This document shows positions 1 through 7,488 of a stretch of DNA of 13,213 nt, one piece after another. Numbering within the stretch: the first letter of the stretch is position 1; each line of letters opens with the position of its first letter. Position numbers and translations under genes: made by a program. Origin of the DNA: Fibrobacter sp. (GTDB lineage: Bacteria > Fibrobacterota > Fibrobacteria > Fibrobacterales > Fibrobacteraceae); contig JAFWRL010000224.1 of the NCBI GenBank assembly GCA_017520105.1, positions 1 to 13,213 on the forward strand. The letters are read 5' to 3'. The notes beneath the pieces were generated by a model. That model made no database searches and was not told where the DNA came from. It was given only the letters and a program-made list of their open reading frames with translations.

Positions 1-2988
1 GCCGTGAGCGTGATGCACATGCACCCGCTTTCCATCGGTTTAAACTGCGGTCTCGGTGCGGACGGCATGGTGCCGTACCTTCGTCGCATGGGCGCTATCG
101 CTCCGTGCTACATCAGCTGCCACCCGAATGCCGGGCTCCCGAACCAGTTCGGCGGTTACGACGACACGCCCGAAGACATGGTGCGCCTGATGCGAGTTTA
201 TCTGGACGACAAGCTCGTGAACATGATTGGCGGTTGCTGCGGTACGACTCCCGAGCACATCGCCGCCATGCGCAAGATGCTGGACGCACTCCCCGCCGAT
301 TACAAGCGCCGCGAACCCGCGCCCAAGTACGTCACCAGCCCGCGCCTCCGCCTCGCGGGGCTCGAACCGTTGTTCAGAGAACAGGTTCGCCCGAGCAACG
401 GCGCTGACAGCTGTAACGCCGAAGATTTCGTGAAAGTCGGCGAACGTTGCAATGTCGCAGGCTCCAAGAAGTTCCTGCGTCTCATCAACGAGAAAAATTA
501 CGAAGAAGCCCTCGACATCGCCCGTAAGCAAGTCGATGACGGCGCCGACGTGATTGACGTGAACATGGACGATGGCCTCCTTGACGCCACCGCCGAAATG
601 CGCACGTTCCTGAACTTGATTGCCTCCGACCCGGCCGTAAGCCGCGTGCCTATCATGGTCGATAGCTCCCGCTTCGAAGTCATCGAAGAAGGACTCAAAT
701 GCATTCAAGGCAAAAGCATCGTCAACTCCATTTCCCTCAAGATGGGCGAAAAAGCGTTTATCGAGCATGCGCTCACCGTGAAGCGCCTCGGTGCCGCCGT
801 GATCGTGATGCTCTTTGACGAAGAAGGTCAGGCCACGAACTACGAGCGTCGCGTACAAATTGCGTCCCGTGCTTACGATATCATGGTGAAGCAACTTCAC
901 TTTGATCCATCCGACATCATTTATGACCCGAACGTCTTGACCGTCGCTACCGGCATGGCGGAACACAACGCCTACGCCATTGACTTTATCCGTGCCGTCC
1001 GCTGGATTATGGACAACCTCCCCGGCGTCCGCATTTCGGGTGGCCTTTCGAACCTCTCGTTTGCATTCCGTGGCAACAACTACTTGCGCGAATCCATGCA
1101 CACAACGTTCTTGCATTACGCCATTCCAAACGGCATGGGCATGGCCATCATGAATCCAAGCGCAATTGTCGAATACAAGACGATTCCGCTGGAACTCCGC
1201 ATGGCGATTACCGAAGTTATCTTCAATACAGAACCGGATGCCAGCGAAGCGTTAATTGAAATTGCAAGCCGCATGACCGCTGCAGCCGCAGCCGCCAAGG
1301 AAGCGGGCACCAAGTACGACCCGAAGGCGATTTTTGCCATGAGCACAGGTGCGGGTTCCGCGGCCAACGATGCCGGCAACGCAGCCGCCGATGCCAAGCC
1401 CACCACGCCCGAAGAGCGTCTGCAAGAAGCGCTCCTCAAGGGTACTTCTACAACGTTACAGCCCGACTTGATGGAACTCATCAACCGCGGCGATAGCCCG
1501 GTGGGAATTATTTCCGGCCCGCTGATGGACGGCATGAACGAAGTCGGCCGCCGATTCGGCGAAGGAAAGATGTTCCTCCCACAAGTCGTCAAGACCGCAC
1601 GTACCATGAAAAAGGCTGTAGAAATTTTGCAGCCCTACATCGAAGCCGGCAAAGACGCAAACGCATCCAGCCGCGGTAAAATCGTCATCGCCACCGTCAA
1701 GGGCGACGTGCACGACATCGGCAAAAACATCGTCTCCGTGATTATGGCCTGTAACGGCTACGAGATGGTGGACCTCGGCGTGATGGTCCCCGAAGATGTG
1801 ATTGTCAAGGCCGCTATTGAGAACAAAGCAGATATCTTGAGCCTCTCCGGCCTCATTACGCCCTCACTCGAAGAAATGTGCACCGTTGCAAAGGCCATGC
1901 AGGCCGCCGGCCAGCGCATCCCGATTATCGTCGGTGGCGCAACAACCTCGCCCACGCATACCGCTGTGAAAATCGCCCCATGCTATGACGGCCCAGTTTT
2001 CCATGTGCGCGATGCCGCCAGCAATCCGGGCCTCGTGCAAAAGCTTTTGGACCCCGCCACAAGCGAACAAACGATTCAAGAAAACCGCGAAGAACAGCAG
2101 CGCATCCGCGACAAACAAAACGGCATCAAGACCGAAGCCGCAAACGCCATGGCCGCAGCAGCCTCGACTCCCGAAGAACGCCGCTACAAGTGCGACTGGA
2201 GCAAATACCAGCCGATACAGCCGCCGTTCATGGGCGAAAGCAAACTTCCGCCGATTCCTATCGAAAAAATTATCCCGCTCATCAGCTGGGAATACTTCTT
2301 CTTCACATGGAAAATCAAGCCCGCCGAAGAAGAAGCGAAAAAGCTCAAGGCCGACGCCGAAGCGCTTATCAAGTCACTCACAAAGCCCGAATACGCGCTC
2401 CGCGCCGTTCAGGCATTCTACCCTGCCGCAGGCACTGAAAAGTCTCTCATCTTCAACACGGGCCGCACAGGCACCGCCGAAGACCTCGTCGAAGTTTCGA
2501 CCGCCCGCCAGCAGAATCCCGAAGGCACTTGCCTTTCCCTCTGCGATTACGTCGCCCCGGCAAACGCAAATACCGCAAGCGTTTTCGCTGCGCCCGCAGG
2601 CAAGGACGTTTTCCGCGATATCGTCGGTGCATTCGCCGTGACCATGAGCGAAACATTCGTCAAGCGTTTGGAAAAGCTAAAAGCCGAACAAGGCGGCAGC
2701 GATTACGACGTGCTCCTCATGCAGACCGTCGCCGATCGCCTCGCCGAAGCAGGCGCAGAATACTTGAGCCAGGAACTCGAACGCACCAGCGGCTGGAAGG
2801 GCATCCGCCCGGCCGTTGGCTACCCCGTGCTCCCGAACATCAAGGAAATCTTCAACATCGCGCGTCTCATCGATTTCAAGAGCGTAGGCATCAGCCTCAC
2901 CGAAAACGGCGCCATGTACCCGCAAGCCTCCGTCAGCGGCCTCTACATCAGCCACCCCGAAATCGATTACTTCAATGTGAAAGTGTAA
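1..2988 (+). CDS. metH: Cobalamin-dependent methionine synthase, 5'-truncated by window edge
   Basis: This enzyme transfers a methyl group from methyltetrahydrofolate to homocysteine through cobalamin, in the cytoplasm. The frame is open from base 1. Counting codons from base 1, the homocysteine-domain zinc ligands are visible as Cys16 (LNCGLG) and Cys79-Cys80 (GGCCGT). Their spacing of 63 matches E. coli Cys247/310/311, so about 230 N-terminal residues lie outside the window. A pterin-binding domain follows (about 143-400, opening with VGERCNVAGSKKF), then the four-helix cap (about 475-550). The cobalamin domain carries DVHDIGKNIV with axial His571. The activation/AdoMet domain (about 735-995) has RPAVGYP near 936 and ends in SVSGLYISHPEIDYF. 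An Ala-rich linker (about 427-470) lies between the pterin and cap modules. All four classical modules are therefore represented. The gene converges on the PII operon. Confidence 0.97.
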   Translation, partial: AVSVMHMHPLSIGLNCGLGADGMVPYLRRMGAIAPCYISCHPNAGLPNQFGGYDDTPEDMVRLMRVYLDDKLVNMIGGCCGTTPEHIAAMRKMLDALPADYKRREPAPKYVTSPRLRLAGLEPLFREQVRPSNGADSCNAEDFVKVGERCNVAGSKKFLRLINEKNYEEALDIARKQVDDGADVIDVNMDDGLLDATAEMRTFLNLIASDPAVSRVPIMVDSSRFEVIEEGLKCIQGKSIVNSISLKMGEKAFIEHALTVKRLGAAVIVMLFDEEGQATNYERRVQIASRAYDIMVKQLHFDPSDIIYDPNVLTVATGMAEHNAYAIDFIRAVRWIMDNLPGVRISGGLSNLSFAFRGNNYLRESMHTTFLHYAIPNGMGMAIMNPSAIVEYKTIPLELRMAITEVIFNTEPDASEALIEIASRMTAAAAAAKEAGTKYDPKAIFAMSTGAGSAANDAGNAAADAKPTTPEERLQEALLKGTSTTLQPDLMELINRGDSPVGIISGPLMDGMNEVGRRFGEGKMFLPQVVKTARTMKKAVEILQPYIEAGKDANASSRGKIVIATVKGDVHDIGKNIVSVIMACNGYEMVDLGVMVPEDVIVKAAIENKADILSLSGLITPSLEEMCTVAKAMQAAGQRIPIIVGGATTSPTHTAVKIAPCYDGPVFHVRDAASNPGLVQKLLDPATSEQTIQENREEQQRIRDKQNGIKTEAANAMAAAASTPEERRYKCDWSKYQPIQPPFMGESKLPPIPIEKIIPLISWEYFFFTWKIKPAEEEAKKLKADAEALIKSLTKPEYALRAVQAFYPAAGTEKSLIFNTGRTGTAEDLVEVSTARQQNPEGTCLSLCDYVAPANANTASVFAAPAGKDVFRDIVGAFAVTMSETFVKRLEKLKAEQGGSDYDVLLMQTVADRLAEAGAEYLSQELERTSGWKGIRPAVGYPVLPNIKEIFNIARLIDFKSVGISLTENGAMYPQASVSGLYISHPEIDYFNVKV

Positions 2989-2994
2989 AACAAC

Positions 2995-3021
2995 GTCATG
3001 GCGGACTTGATCCGCCATCTC
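2995..3021. terminator. Palindrome between convergent metH and PII operon; likely bidirectional terminator and dispersed repeat
   Basis: The 8-base arms ATGGCGGA (2998-3005) and TCCGCCAT (3011-3018) are perfectly complementary around the loop CTTGA. CTCTTTT follows on the + strand. On the - strand a short T-rich stretch (TTGTTTT) follows. The element starts 6 bases after the metH stop and ends 2 bases before the complement of the PII-like stop codon, so it can end both transcripts. The outer bases GTCAT and ATCTC are shared with the palindrome at 12199-12224, which suggests it is a member of a dispersed palindromic repeat family. Terminator function is inferred from position and structure. 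Confidence 0.7.
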
Positions 3022-3023
3022 TT

Positions 3024-3374
3024 TTAGGCTTTCTTCTCCGCTGTCTTGGCATCAGCCTTCCATGGCGTTAGGCCCACCACGTTATCGACCGGGAGCGAGA
3101 ATGCAATCCCCTGCCCCATCGTATCGAGGCCAGCCTTTTCGTACAAAGCATGCAGCACTGCATCCTTCACGTTTAGCGGCACAAGAATCATCACCACTTC
3201 CTTTTCTGGCTGGATTGCAATATGGAAGAACGATTCCGCTTCCTTGTTTGCAGTTCCACGAGCGTTCAACACCGTTCCGCCACGTGCACCGGCATCTTTC
3301 GCCGCTTCCATCACAGTGTCGGAGAATCCGTTGTTCACAATACAAATAATGAGTTCGTGACTATTCGCAGCCAT
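3024..3374 (-). CDS. PII-like (GlnB superfamily) regulator, second copy in DUF1538 operon
   Basis: This 116-residue protein has the usual PII length and resembles PII-family proteins found next to DUF1538 genes. It opens with a beta strand (HELIICIVNNG) and an alpha helix (DTVMEAAKDAG). It then has the stretch ARGGTVLNARGT where PII proteins place the start of the T-loop, and a C-terminal GQGIAFSLPV strand before the tail. The uridylylated-Tyr motif YRGAEY of classical GlnB/GlnK is absent, so control by GlnD is not expected. The start is fixed by the SD-like GGGGAGGA that overlaps the end of the upstream gene; the gap between the genes is 2 bases. It is the last gene of the operon and probably reports a nucleotide or metabolite state to the DUF1538 membrane protein. 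That role is inferred. Confidence 0.85.
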   Translation of the reverse strand: MAANSHELIICIVNNGFSDTVMEAAKDAGARGGTVLNARGTANKEAESFFHIAIQPEKEVVMILVPLNVKDAVLHALYEKAGLDTMGQGIAFSLPVDNVVGLTPWKADAKTAEKKA

Positions 3375-3376
3375 GA

Positions 3377-3793
3377 TTATCCTCCCCTCACCTGAGAACG
3401 GTTATCGCTCAAAAAATTAAATACGGACTTGCCTATCACACTTGCCATCGGAATCGTGTAGGCAATTCCCTTTCCATTCACGATTGTCTTGAACTTTTCT
3501 TCAAGGCATTCCAAGACGGCAGGCACGTGGTCTTCACCGATGATGCTCACGATTACGGCTCGTTCAGGGTCTGCAAGCCCAAGCGCCGTCATGATTTCAC
3601 GCGGAGCGGTTCCGTGCCCGTACAGAACAAACTGCACATTCGCGCCGAATGACTGGATATAGTCCATGTAGAAGTCGGCCTTCGAGCGCATTACTGTTGT
3701 CACGAGGATCTTCAGGCGATTCATCGAGACCTTGGAATGTACTTTTTTACGCACACCCAATTTTTTCGTCAATTTCATTGCTGTATCAATCAT
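3377..3793 (-). CDS. PII-like (GlnB superfamily) regulator, first copy in DUF1538 operon
   Basis: This 138-residue protein has about 25 extra, Lys/Arg-rich N-terminal residues (TKKLGVRKKVHSKVSM) ahead of the PII-like core. The core begins LKILVTTVMRSKADFYMDYIQ and continues with FVLYGHGTA at the T-loop position. A helix (HVPAVLECLEEKFKTIV) and the strand GKGIAYTIPM follow. The YRGAEY modification motif is missing. The gene starts 8 bases after the DUF1538 stop with GAGG five bases before the ATG, so it is almost certainly cotranscribed. Together with the next gene it gives the operon two divergent PII paralogs, which could form homotrimers or a mixed trimer. The ligand cannot be read from the sequence. 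The family call rests on fold-level pattern and context. Confidence 0.8.
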   Translation of the reverse strand: MIDTAMKLTKKLGVRKKVHSKVSMNRLKILVTTVMRSKADFYMDYIQSFGANVQFVLYGHGTAPREIMTALGLADPERAVIVSIIGEDHVPAVLECLEEKFKTIVNGKGIAYTIPMASVIGKSVFNFLSDNRSQVRGG

Positions 3794-3801
3794 CGCCGCC
3801 T

Positions 3802-5334
3802 CTACACAAAATCAATAATCTGTTCGTCATCCGCATCCTGCAAGCGACGCATCATCATCCTGTTTCGCAAAAGCTTTGCCGCAATCGCCTTGAAGCCAAG
3901 CACCTGGATGGTAATAAGCGGAGTCATCGCGACCATCGCCACGATTCCAAAAGCGTAATTCAAAATCGAATTGCCTCCGTCGTGAATTACGGAACATGCA
4001 CCTATCGCCAAAGGCAAGATAAAACTCGAAGTCAGAGGACCGCTTGCCACGCCGCCAGAGTCAAACGCAATTGCCGTATAAAGTTTCGGCACAAAGAACG
4101 AAAGCCCAAGCGAAATAAAGTATCCCGGCAGCAGATAATAAATAATCGGGAACCCGATAATAATACGCAACATCGAAAGCCCAATCGAAATACCGACGCC
4201 CACCGAAAGCGCAATGAGCATGGAACGCTTCGTCACAAGGCCGCCGGTCACTTCTTCGACCTGCTTGTTAAGCACGTGTACCGCAGGTTCTGCAAGCACC
4301 ACCACCATGCCAATGATAAAGCCAGCCATCACAAGCGCATGCGGGCGCGTCGCCAATTCGCGGCCAATTTCAAACCCGATGGGCATGAACCCAACAATCA
4401 CCGCCGTGAGGAAAATCACAAGTCCGGCAAATGTATAGAAAATGCCAAAACCAATCTGCACAAGCTTTACTTTCGGAAGCTTGAGCACCGTAAATTGCAA
4501 GGCGCAAAAGAACACGACAATCAATGCAAGTGCAACCAGGACCTCTTTTGCGACTTCAATCACGGTCGGCAAAAAATGCTCGCCAAGGCTCGCTTCCACC
4601 GAATACGCCGCCATCGAAAGCTCGTAAGTCAAGTCGCCCTTCGAAAACACGACCAGCCCCATCAGCGCAAGAATCGGCCCCACAGAACAAAGCGCAATCA
4701 AACCGAAACTGTTTTCCGAAGCGTTCTTACCGCCAATCGCACCTGCGACACCCACGCCAAGAGCCATGATAAACGGCACCGTAATCGGCCCCGTCGTCAC
4801 ACCGCCCGAATCAAAAGCAAGCGGCACGAACGCGTCCCGCCCGACAGACACCATGAGCATCCCGAGCATGAACAGCACCATGTAAAAGAAGATGATAATC
4901 AGGGAAAGATCTTTCTTGAACACGATTTTCAAAATCGCAAGTACCAAAAAGATGCCGACGCCAACGCCAATTGTCGAAATCAACAGCAGCGGCTGCACCG
5001 CATTTTTGACCTGTTCTGCAAGCACGGACAAATCCGGTTCCGCGACCGTGATGAGCACGCCCATCACAAAGCACACTGACACAAGCAGCAAAAGTCTGCG
5101 CGACTTGGTAAGCCCGGCACCCACATACGCCCCCATCGGCGTCATGGCGAGGTCCGCCCCCAAGTTAAAAAGACCTATACCCAATATCAAGAAAATCGCA
5201 CTGACAGAAAAGACGACCAATTCTTTCAACGAAAAAGTAACAAGCGGAGTATAAGAAACCAGCAACACGATAAGCGTGATGGGCAGAACAGAGGAAAACG
5301 CCTCTTTCAATTTCTCAAACAGAATTTTTTGCAT
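3802..5334 (-). CDS. DUF1538 integral membrane protein with internal duplication (putative transporter)
   Basis: This 510-residue polytopic membrane protein has roughly a dozen or more hydrophobic segments. It contains two DUF1538-type halves, each with an AFDSGGVxxGP motif: Asp175 in the first (AFDSGGVTTGP) and Asp425 in the second (AFDSGGVASGP). These lie exactly 250 residues apart, which indicates an internal duplication, perhaps an inverted-repeat transporter fold. Each half also has a PDLSVLAEQV- or PAVHVLNKQVEEV-like stretch after an (A/V)EP motif. DUF1538 proteins have no firmly established substrate that I know of. Linkage to two PII-like genes suggests an ion or small-molecule channel or transporter gated by a cytosolic PII partner, as in AmtB-GlnK or SbtA-SbtB. 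The ATG at 5334 has no SD, but a TATATT element lies 8 bases upstream. The gene is divergent from the ECF sigma operon. Confidence 0.9.
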   Translation of the reverse strand: MQKILFEKLKEAFSSVLPITLIVLLVSYTPLVTFSLKELVVFSVSAIFLILGIGLFNLGADLAMTPMGAYVGAGLTKSRRLLLLVSVCFVMGVLITVAEPDLSVLAEQVKNAVQPLLLISTIGVGVGIFLVLAILKIVFKKDLSLIIIFFYMVLFMLGMLMVSVGRDAFVPLAFDSGGVTTGPITVPFIMALGVGVAGAIGGKNASENSFGLIALCSVGPILALMGLVVFSKGDLTYELSMAAYSVEASLGEHFLPTVIEVAKEVLVALALIVVFFCALQFTVLKLPKVKLVQIGFGIFYTFAGLVIFLTAVIVGFMPIGFEIGRELATRPHALVMAGFIIGMVVVLAEPAVHVLNKQVEEVTGGLVTKRSMLIALSVGVGISIGLSMLRIIIGFPIIYYLLPGYFISLGLSFFVPKLYTAIAFDSGGVASGPLTSSFILPLAIGACSVIHDGGNSILNYAFGIVAMVAMTPLITIQVLGFKAIAAKLLRNRMMMRRLQDADDEQIIDFV

Positions 5335-5342
5335 CGCCGTAT

Positions 5343-5348
5343 AATATA
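5343..5348 (-). promoter_or_regulatory. Candidate -10 element (TATATT) directly before the DUF1538 start
   Basis: On the - strand TATATT ends 8 bases before the DUF1538 ATG, and an overlapping TATTAT ends 6 bases before it. No Shine-Dalgarno sequence is present. Transcription starting about 7 bases downstream of either hexamer would begin at or next to the ATG and give a leaderless mRNA. No good TTGACA-like -35 was found. Confidence 0.35.
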
Positions 5349-5362
5349 ATTAAATGGTTCCG

Positions 5363-5404
5363 AGTTACTAGTTCATAGTTACTAGATATTAGTCATTGGT
5401 TATT
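5363..5404. repeat. Degenerate tandem heptanucleotide array, 6 units
   Basis: Read on the + strand the units are AGTTACT, AGTTCAT, AGTTACT, AGATATT, AGTCATT and GGTTATT. The strict 7-base period is unbroken across 42 bases, and most units start with AGT. It lies in the 139-base region between the divergent DUF1538 and ECF sigma genes. It resembles the short tandemly repeated repetitive (STRR) heptamers described in cyanobacteria in period, but not necessarily in origin. Confidence 0.7.
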
Positions 5405-5473
5405 GGAAACGCTCAAAAAAAATTTTTGCAACCATGCAACCTACCATCCACCCCACGCATCAAAAATAACGAA

Positions 5474-6019
5474 ATGGACGAGAAAGTCATCATAAAGAAA
5501 ATTCAACAAGGTAGCCGTGAAGCACTTGGCATGCTGTGGAAGTCCCACAGTACAAACGTACTGAACCTTGCGTTCAGAATGCTCAAGAACCGCGACGAAG
5601 CTGAAGACGTACTGATGGACATTTTCGTTTCCGTTCCCGGTAAGATCAAGAACTTCCGCGGTGAAAGCGCTCTCAACACCTGGCTGTTTCGCCTTACCGT
5701 CAATGAATGTCTCATGAGGCTGCGTTCCTCAAAACGGCACGCAGAACTCGAAGAAGGTCACATCGATCTTCTGATGACATCAGCCATCGGGAGCAAGCAC
5801 GAGGAACAAATAGATTACGACCCGGAACTTTTAGAATTTGGATTGTCGAAACTCCCTGCCGAAACACGGAGCATGCTGTGGCTAAAGGACGCCGAAGAAC
5901 TCAGCGTCAAGGACTTATCCGAAATCTACAACATGCCCGAAGGGACCATCAAGGCAAGACTCAGTCGAGCAAGGACCGTTGTCAAGAACTATTTACAGGA
6001 GAACTTGAACTATGCGTAA
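5474..6019 (+). CDS. ECF-type RNA polymerase sigma factor
   Basis: This 181-residue protein has the two-domain architecture of extracytoplasmic-function sigma factors, which direct RNA polymerase to stress promoters. Region 2 covers about residues 10-85 (EALGMLWKSHSTNVLNLAFR, then RDEAEDVLMDIFV, then TWLFRLTVNECLMRLRS). After a short linker, region 4 covers about 120-175 (LSKLPAETRSMLWLKDAEEL, then a helix-turn-helix at DLSEIYNMPEGTIKARLSRAR). The ATG at 5474 is chosen because the sigma-like sequence begins there. A TTG 26 codons upstream in the same frame (5396) lies within the heptamer array and would add unrelated residues. No clear SD is present. The end overlaps the next gene by 8 bases, so translation is coupled. 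Regulation by the downstream membrane protein is expected from family practice. Confidence 0.93.
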   Translation: MDEKVIIKKIQQGSREALGMLWKSHSTNVLNLAFRMLKNRDEAEDVLMDIFVSVPGKIKNFRGESALNTWLFRLTVNECLMRLRSSKRHAELEEGHIDLLMTSAIGSKHEEQIDYDPELLEFGLSKLPAETRSMLWLKDAEELSVKDLSEIYNMPEGTIKARLSRARTVVKNYLQENLNYA

Positions 6020-6353
6020 TAAAATCGATTTCTCAAGACTCGAAAGAATCCAGCCCAGGGAGAATTCCTGGGAAACGGTCTGCGCAAGACTCGATTCTTC
6101 TAAAAAGAACAAGTTCATTAATTTCATACAAATGCGGACTAGGTACGCACTTGCCGCGAGCTTTATCGCAATTGCATTCATCACCGCATTCACGGTCATC
6201 AGCCGCATGGACGAAGAAACGCTTCTCGTCCAGAGTGTCGCAAGCGATGAACTCGTCTCGTGGTACAACGACCTCGGCGAAACGAGCGACGACGAACTTG
6301 AAAATTTAGACACATACAGTTCCATCAGCTATTTATTAGAGGAGACAAAATAA
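6012..6353 (+). CDS. Single-span membrane protein, putative anti-sigma factor
   Basis: This 113-residue protein has a charged cytoplasmic N-terminus (1-44), one transmembrane helix (about 45-63, YALAASFIAIAFITAFTVI) and an acidic C-terminal part (DELVSWYNDLGETSDDELEN). The layout suggests an inner-membrane protein with its tail outside. Position supports an anti-sigma role: it starts inside the sigma gene, with AGGAG nine bases before its ATG. The protein is short. There is no HxxxCxxC zinc motif of the ZAS anti-sigma group and I recognise no anti-sigma domain by sequence. It could sequester the sigma factor in the manner of the small anti-sigma CnrY, or act only as a linker to the downstream sensor. 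Confidence 0.65.
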   Translation: MRNKIDFSRLERIQPRENSWETVCARLDSSKKNKFINFIQMRTRYALAASFIAIAFITAFTVISRMDEETLLVQSVASDELVSWYNDLGETSDDELENLDTYSSISYLLEETK

Positions 6354-7030
6354 TGAAAGACTCAACAAAAATCCTTATTGCAAGCATCATTATTTTTGCT
6401 TGCTCCATCGGCTTCTTTATCGGAGCCTTCGCATTCAACAATTCCGGCTGTTCGTCATGTGCAAACAAGGCGATCACCTGCTGTTCTAAAAAAGGAACAT
6501 GCGACTTCAAGGCAGGCGATTGCTGCAAGAAAAAAATGGACTGCTGCAAGCGTCACCATGGAGAATTCCGCGGAGACAAGTTCCATCATGGTCCGAACTT
6601 CCACGGAGAACCGCCTCGCGGCCCGCACTTCAAAGGCAATGATTTTGACAAGAAGTTCGACAAGAAGTTCGATTTCAAGAAGGGCGAAGCCTTCATGGAC
6701 TCTGTATTGCAAGTGACGCACGAACAGAAGGCAGCACTTGAGCAGCAGCGCAAAGCAACGGATTCTACGTTCAAGATTCTTCGCAAGCAAAAGAAAGAAG
6801 CCGAAAAGTCACTCCGCGATGCACTCGACAATAACGACGAAGCAAAAATCACAGCGGCCAAGAAGGATATACTCAAGGCTCAAGAAGCATTGCTCAACCT
6901 CAGAGTTGACGGAGTCAAGGGCTTGAACAAGATTCTCACCAAGGAACAACAAGAAAAGTTCAAGTTCATGCAGTTCGAGCGTATGAAAAAGCTGCAGGAC
7001 AAAATGCCTCCCCCGCCACCTCGCGGCTAA
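6353..7030 (+). CDS. Membrane-anchored CpxP/Spy/CnrX-like periplasmic protein with Cys/His-rich stalk
   Basis: The 225-residue product has an N-terminal membrane anchor or uncleaved signal (about 7-28). A stalk follows with nine cysteines between residues 33 and 65, arranged as GCSSC, TCC, TC, DCC and DCCKRHH. Six more histidines or so follow in a Gly/His/Phe-rich segment (68-92). A short DKKFDKKFDFKK repeat precedes a helical domain (about 112-215). That domain matches the LTxxQ group: VTHEQKAALEQQ early and LTKEQQEKFKFMQFERMKKL late. It ends in PPPPPRG. CpxP, Spy, ZraP and CnrX share this helical fold and act in envelope stress or metal sensing. The stalk probably binds thiophilic or transition metals. 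The ATG overlaps the previous stop by one base (TAATG) with GAGGAG upstream. It may sense metal and release the sigma factor. Confidence 0.8.
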   Translation: MKDSTKILIASIIIFACSIGFFIGAFAFNNSGCSSCANKAITCCSKKGTCDFKAGDCCKKKMDCCKRHHGEFRGDKFHHGPNFHGEPPRGPHFKGNDFDKKFDKKFDFKKGEAFMDSVLQVTHEQKAALEQQRKATDSTFKILRKQKKEAEKSLRDALDNNDEAKITAAKKDILKAQEALLNLRVDGVKGLNKILTKEQQEKFKFMQFERMKKLQDKMPPPPPRG

Positions 7031-7070
7031 GATTTTAAAACGCAACAAAAATGATTTTCATGATTCCTTG

Positions 7071-7113
7071 ATTAACAAGCCTTCGGTTACAAAACCGAAG
7101 GCTTTCTGTTAAT
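7071..7113. terminator. Strong bidirectional intrinsic terminator
   Basis: A perfect 12-base stem (7077-7088 AAGCCTTCGGTT with 7093-7104 AACCGAAGGCTT) encloses the loop ACAA. After a 3-base bulge the outer arms ATTAAC (7071-7076) and GTTAAT (7108-7113) also pair. The + strand continues TTTCTGTTAA. It lies 40 bases after the sensor-gene stop. The stop codon of the convergent YolD-like gene falls inside the outer arm, so it serves both operons. Confidence 0.85.
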
Positions 7114-7321
7114 CCAAATCTTCCCACATGTTCTCGTCGCGGTTGGCATCCAAATGCTGTTCGGCAGTTTCGGCGATTTTTTCATTATGGCCACGCAACG
7201 CCGCAAACGGGCTGAAGATTTTCGCCCGGTTGGCAATAGACATCCGCGGATGCTTCATCAAAAAGTTCCAATCATCCCTCGGATACGGCAAGTCGATGAT
7301 GTCTTTGTAATTGTCGAGCAT
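7109..7321 (-). CDS. YolD-like small protein, partner of Y-family polymerase
   Basis: This 70-residue acidic protein carries the pattern of the YolD-like family seen beside UmuC/UvrX-type polymerases: DIIDLPYP near the N-terminus, then KHPRMSIANRAKIFSPFAAL and GHNEKIAETAE. In Bacillus the equivalent gene (yolD) sits beside a polymerase gene; its exact function is not settled but is taken to support translesion synthesis. The start at 7321 is the only one that keeps the conserved DIIDLP. It has no SD, and the sequence immediately upstream is heptamer repeat. The gene is downstream of the polymerase on the same strand but 171 bases away, a wide gap for such partners. Recognition is by motif memory, without a search. 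Confidence 0.8.
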   Translation of the reverse strand: MLDNYKDIIDLPYPRDDWNFLMKHPRMSIANRAKIFSPFAALRGHNEKIAETAEQHLDANRDENMWEDLD

Positions 7322-7326
7322 AATGC

Positions 7327-7375
7327 AGTGGTTAGTGATTAGTGGTTAGTAAAAAGTATGCAGTGGTTAAGGATT
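7327..7375. repeat. Degenerate tandem heptanucleotide array, 7 units
   Basis: Units on the + strand are AGTGGTT, AGTGATT, AGTGGTT, AGTAAAA, AGTATGC, AGTGGTT and AAGGATT, with no break in the 7-base period. AGTGGTT recurs three times here and twice on the - strand at 12231-12258. The array fills the space directly upstream of the YolD-like start. Confidence 0.75.
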
Positions 7376-7380
7376 ATTTT

Positions 7381-7415
7381 AGACGAGAGACGAGTGACGA
7401 AAGACGAGAGAAAAA
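7381..7415. repeat. Heptanucleotide array of AGACGAR type, 5 units
   Basis: Units are AGACGAG, AGACGAG, TGACGAA, AGACGAG and AGAAAAA. The unit order matches the array at 12142-12176, with 3 mismatches over 31 bases, so the two arrays look like copies of one composite sequence. The array starts 5 bases after the preceding AGTGGTT array. Confidence 0.75.
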
Positions 7416-7446
7416 TAGTCAGGCATCATCGCCTCTAAAACATTCT

Positions 7447-7488
7447 TTAGTCTCTCGTCTGTAGGCTCGTAGAGCCGTTCTTTCGTCT
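7447..7488. repeat. Inverted heptanucleotide array, 6 units
   Basis: On the + strand the units are TTAGTCT, CTCGTCT, GTAGGCT, CGTAGAG, CCGTTCT and TTCGTCT, which is the AGACGAG type read backwards. The 11 bases at 7450-7460 are exactly complementary to 7381-7391 (AGACGAGAGAC), so a long-range hairpin with a 58-base loop can form in the transcript between the polymerase and YolD-like genes. A small inner hairpin (GGCTC, GTA, GAGCC) lies at 7464-7476. Confidence 0.65.

Noticed and set aside
40..1116. Long - strand frame (358 codons) opposite metH
   Set aside because: It is the antisense shadow of a strongly conserved MetH coding region and its translation has no domain pattern.
3649..5079. Long + strand frame (476 codons) opposite the DUF1538 gene
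   Set aside because: The translation is a His/Arg/Asn/Lys-rich antisense shadow of hydrophobic codons. The - strand frame encodes a clear duplicated membrane protein.
5402..5432. GGAAAC as an ECF-type -35 for autoregulation of the sigma operon
   Set aside because: The hexamer overlaps the end of the heptamer array and no ECF-like -10 lies at the right distance, so the match is not informative.
5396..5473. Upstream TTG start extending the sigma factor by 26 residues
   Set aside because: The extension is encoded by the heptamer array and unrelated leader, with no SD. The sigma-like sequence begins at the ATG at 5474.
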